Positions 62,625-64,000 of a stretch of 64,000 nucleotides of DNA are shown in pieces. The DNA comes from Thalassospira profundimaris WP0211 (GTDB taxonomy: Bacteria > Pseudomonadota > Alphaproteobacteria > Rhodospirillales > Thalassospiraceae). Made by a program: the position numbers and the translations under genes. The DNA lies in contig NZ_AMRN01000010.1 in the NCBI RefSeq assembly GCF_000300275.1, positions 62,001 to 126,000 of the forward strand, read 5' to 3'. How positions within the stretch are numbered: position 1 is the first letter of the stretch; each line of letters begins with the position of its first letter. The notes under the pieces are model-generated. The model saw nothing but the letters and a program-made list of their open reading frames with translations, ran no database searches and was not told the DNA's origin.

Positions 62625-62873
62625 TCAGCGGTCGCGCTGCTCGCGATTGCGACGGCGCGGTTTCTCCTCACGCGCATCTTCCAACCGCTCCTTGGGCGTT
62701 CGCAAAATGATGCGGCCATCGACCGGAACGGAGTCGAGCTGAATCGTGTGTCCTTCGCCGTCCCTGTGAGCGAAGGCTACACCGACGCGGTTGAAGTATG
62801 ATTTGTCGTCCGCGCCTTCCTTCACATGAAACGCATCGAAACTCGGACGGTTCTTATCCGATCTATCGCTCAT
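62625..62873 (-). CDS. Small conserved mobile-element protein
   Basis: The 82 residues contain KSYFNRVGVAFAHRDGEGHTIQLDSVPVDGRIILR, a pattern common in small unnamed proteins of alphaproteobacterial plasmids and conjugative elements, followed by an Arg/Glu-rich tail. It lies 15 bases downstream of the coupling protein gene. A role next to transfer functions is inferred only from position. Confidence 0.8.
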   Translation of the reverse strand: MSDRSDKNRPSFDAFHVKEGADDKSYFNRVGVAFAHRDGEGHTIQLDSVPVDGRIILRTPKERLEDAREEKPRRRNREQRDR

Positions 62874-62888
62874 TTTCTTCTCCTGCTG

Positions 62889-64000
62889 CTAAGTGGGTTG
62901 ATAGCCTTCGACATAGGACCAGAGACCGTCCGCATATTGCGGGTAGTGCGCAAATTGCTGCGGTACGGCTTGCATGATCACTCTTGCACGGCGCACGCTC
63001 CATCTTGAGGGTATAGGCACCGAGTCATGAGGCGGGTGAAAGGGATTGGGCAGGAAGCGGCCAGCAAAGTCCTGCCTCGTGAAGTAGGGATGCTTCTCCG
63101 CCAGGATGGGTTTGAGGTTCTTCCCTGACACAAACAAAAGCTGCCTGTCCTCGGGCATAGCCAGTAATTCTTCAGGCATCATCAGCGCGCGAGCTTGTTT
63201 GGTTCGATGATCCTCGGCGAACGCATGGTATTTCATATCTGCATAGGCCGAGAACGGATCGCCGCCATTCATTATGCTCATCGCAGCATTCATTTTCTGC
63301 CGCTTTGCATCCGCCTGACGAAGGCCGTCGTCATATTCGAGAGTTTCGGTGCCGAGCATCGAAGAGACCATTTGTGCCGTTTGATAGTCGCGTACTCCGA
63401 AGAACTGCCGAAGGGCCGATGACCCCATAAAGCCTTGCAAGGCTGGCGCACCGAAGTTGCGAACAATCTGGCCGACATCCTGAAATAGCGCCCAGACCTG
63501 CACACCAGCACCGCGTCCGAATGTGAACGCGCGCAGCAGGGCCTCAAAGTTTCCAAGCTGGCCCGCCTCGTCGATGATCATAGTAACGCGCGGTGCTGAT
63601 GGCGCACGCGATTTGTAGAGCATCTGAACTGTGAACATCGTGCGCAGGATCGGCGACCAGAGCCCGACATATTCGATGGGCACGTTGATAGCCCAGCTTG
63701 TCGGCTGACCGACGTTACAAGTATCGGCAAGAGAAGCGTCCGCGTGATCGAGGGAGGCCAGCAGCATCGGATCGTCAAGGAAGTTCAGATGTGCATAAAT
63801 CTCCCCGAGGATGCTCCCGAATTCCTTCTCGCTCTCTTGCTGCTTGGCCAGCATTTCTCCGGCAGTACGGCGCACACTGTCCATGGACGAGGAGAGCATG
63901 TTTTCGAGGCAATCTGCCCAGAGGCTCGTATCGGACTCAATCCAATTGATGACACGGTACAGGGAGGGAAAGCTGACCTTTCCATTCACCTCCACCAGCA
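62889..64000 (-). CDS. VirD4/TraG-type coupling protein (C-terminal part)
   Basis: At least 370 residues are visible, and the frame is open to the window edge, so the N-terminus (membrane anchor and Walker A) is outside. Seen are Walker B in VTMIIDEAGQLGNFEALLRAFTFGRGAGVQVWALFQDVGQI, GSSALRQFFGVRDYQTAQ and MMPEELLAMPEDRQLLFVSG, the typical end of type IV coupling ATPases. They link the relaxase-DNA complex to the mating pore at the inner membrane. Confidence 0.9.
   Translation of the reverse strand, partial: LVEVNGKVSFPSLYRVINWIESDTSLWADCLENMLSSSMDSVRRTAGEMLAKQQESEKEFGSILGEIYAHLNFLDDPMLLASLDHADASLADTCNVGQPTSWAINVPIEYVGLWSPILRTMFTVQMLYKSRAPSAPRVTMIIDEAGQLGNFEALLRAFTFGRGAGVQVWALFQDVGQIVRNFGAPALQGFMGSSALRQFFGVRDYQTAQMVSSMLGTETLEYDDGLRQADAKRQKMNAAMSIMNGGDPFSAYADMKYHAFAEDHRTKQARALMMPEELLAMPEDRQLLFVSGKNLKPILAEKHPYFTRQDFAGRFLPNPFHPPHDSVPIPSRWSVRRARVIMQAVPQQFAHYPQYADGLWSYVEGYQPT

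Larger units (their letters stand above)
59930..64000. mobile_element. Integrative (probably conjugative) element, left part
   Basis: Starts right behind tRNA-Thr copy 3 and runs beyond the window. It contains a large serine recombinase, three small unknown proteins, a hairpin-rich non-coding region and a VirD4/TraG-type coupling protein, all genes on the minus strand. The coupling protein suggests self-transfer; mating-pore genes would lie outside the window. The far end and its att copy are not visible. Confidence 0.85.

Overview
The window looks like a chromosomal stretch of an alphaproteobacterium of the Rhodospirillales, most like Thalassospira. This is inferred from gene content and order, not from a database search. 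Supporting signs are the F1-ATPase zeta inhibitor beside the purine genes, short-form HisG with UPF0262 and hisD, apbC / hflK-hflC-DUF2065-degP / serB / miaA / ilvBNC in one run, and infA-maf-RNase E/G-yacG as one operon. Base composition is moderately GC-rich. GTG and TTG starts are common (map, purS, purL, ilvN; radC, maf, response regulator).

Layout. 1-10 kb: a partial YHS-type gene, a VOC gene behind a textbook SoxR box, a nitrilase-type hydrolase, glutaredoxin, ComF and a methyltransferase. The last four normally lie close together in alphaproteobacteria. Here they are separated by a GntR-oxidoreductase pair and by a LysR / GST / PPOX-ferredoxin-reductase block. 10-23 kb: sfsA, map, radC, a MipA outer-membrane protein beside a membrane-anchored AraC regulator, an HD-GYP protein, purB, a PEBP protein, a LysR/EamA pair, a GATase-like protein and a response regulator. 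23-29 kb: zeta inhibitor, TANGO2-like protein, purC, purS, purQ, purL. 29-41 kb: apbC, hflKC, DUF2065, degP, serB, a toxin-antitoxin islet, miaA, ilvB-ilvN-ilvC. 41-48 kb: MFS exporter, psuG, FMN protein with a divergent MocR regulator, photolyase, CYTH-CHAD protein. 49-59 kb: two tandem paralogous lipoproteins, tRNA-Phe, yacG-rng-maf-infA, GNAT, LMW phosphatase, UPF0262, hisD, hisG, murA, dcd and a 53-residue protein.

From 59.65 kb there are three identical tRNA-Thr(GGT) genes in an exact 103-bp tandem repeat. Directly behind the third begins an integrated element that runs off the window. It has a large serine recombinase, small unknown proteins, a hairpin-rich non-coding stretch and a VirD4/TraG-type coupling protein, so it is probably an integrative and conjugative element. 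The recombinase reading frame has no stop inside the element. It runs through the junction, antisense across the whole third tRNA and into the second.

Other points that stand out are a 166-bp unit bounded by perfect 21-bp inverted repeats upstream of hflK; a MocR regulator whose PLP-lysine position is arginine; an HD-GYP domain split by about 135 residues; a glutamine-amidotransferase-like protein with Gln in place of the catalytic His; an RNase E/G without the zinc-link cysteines; and several operator-like palindromes in divergent intergenic regions.
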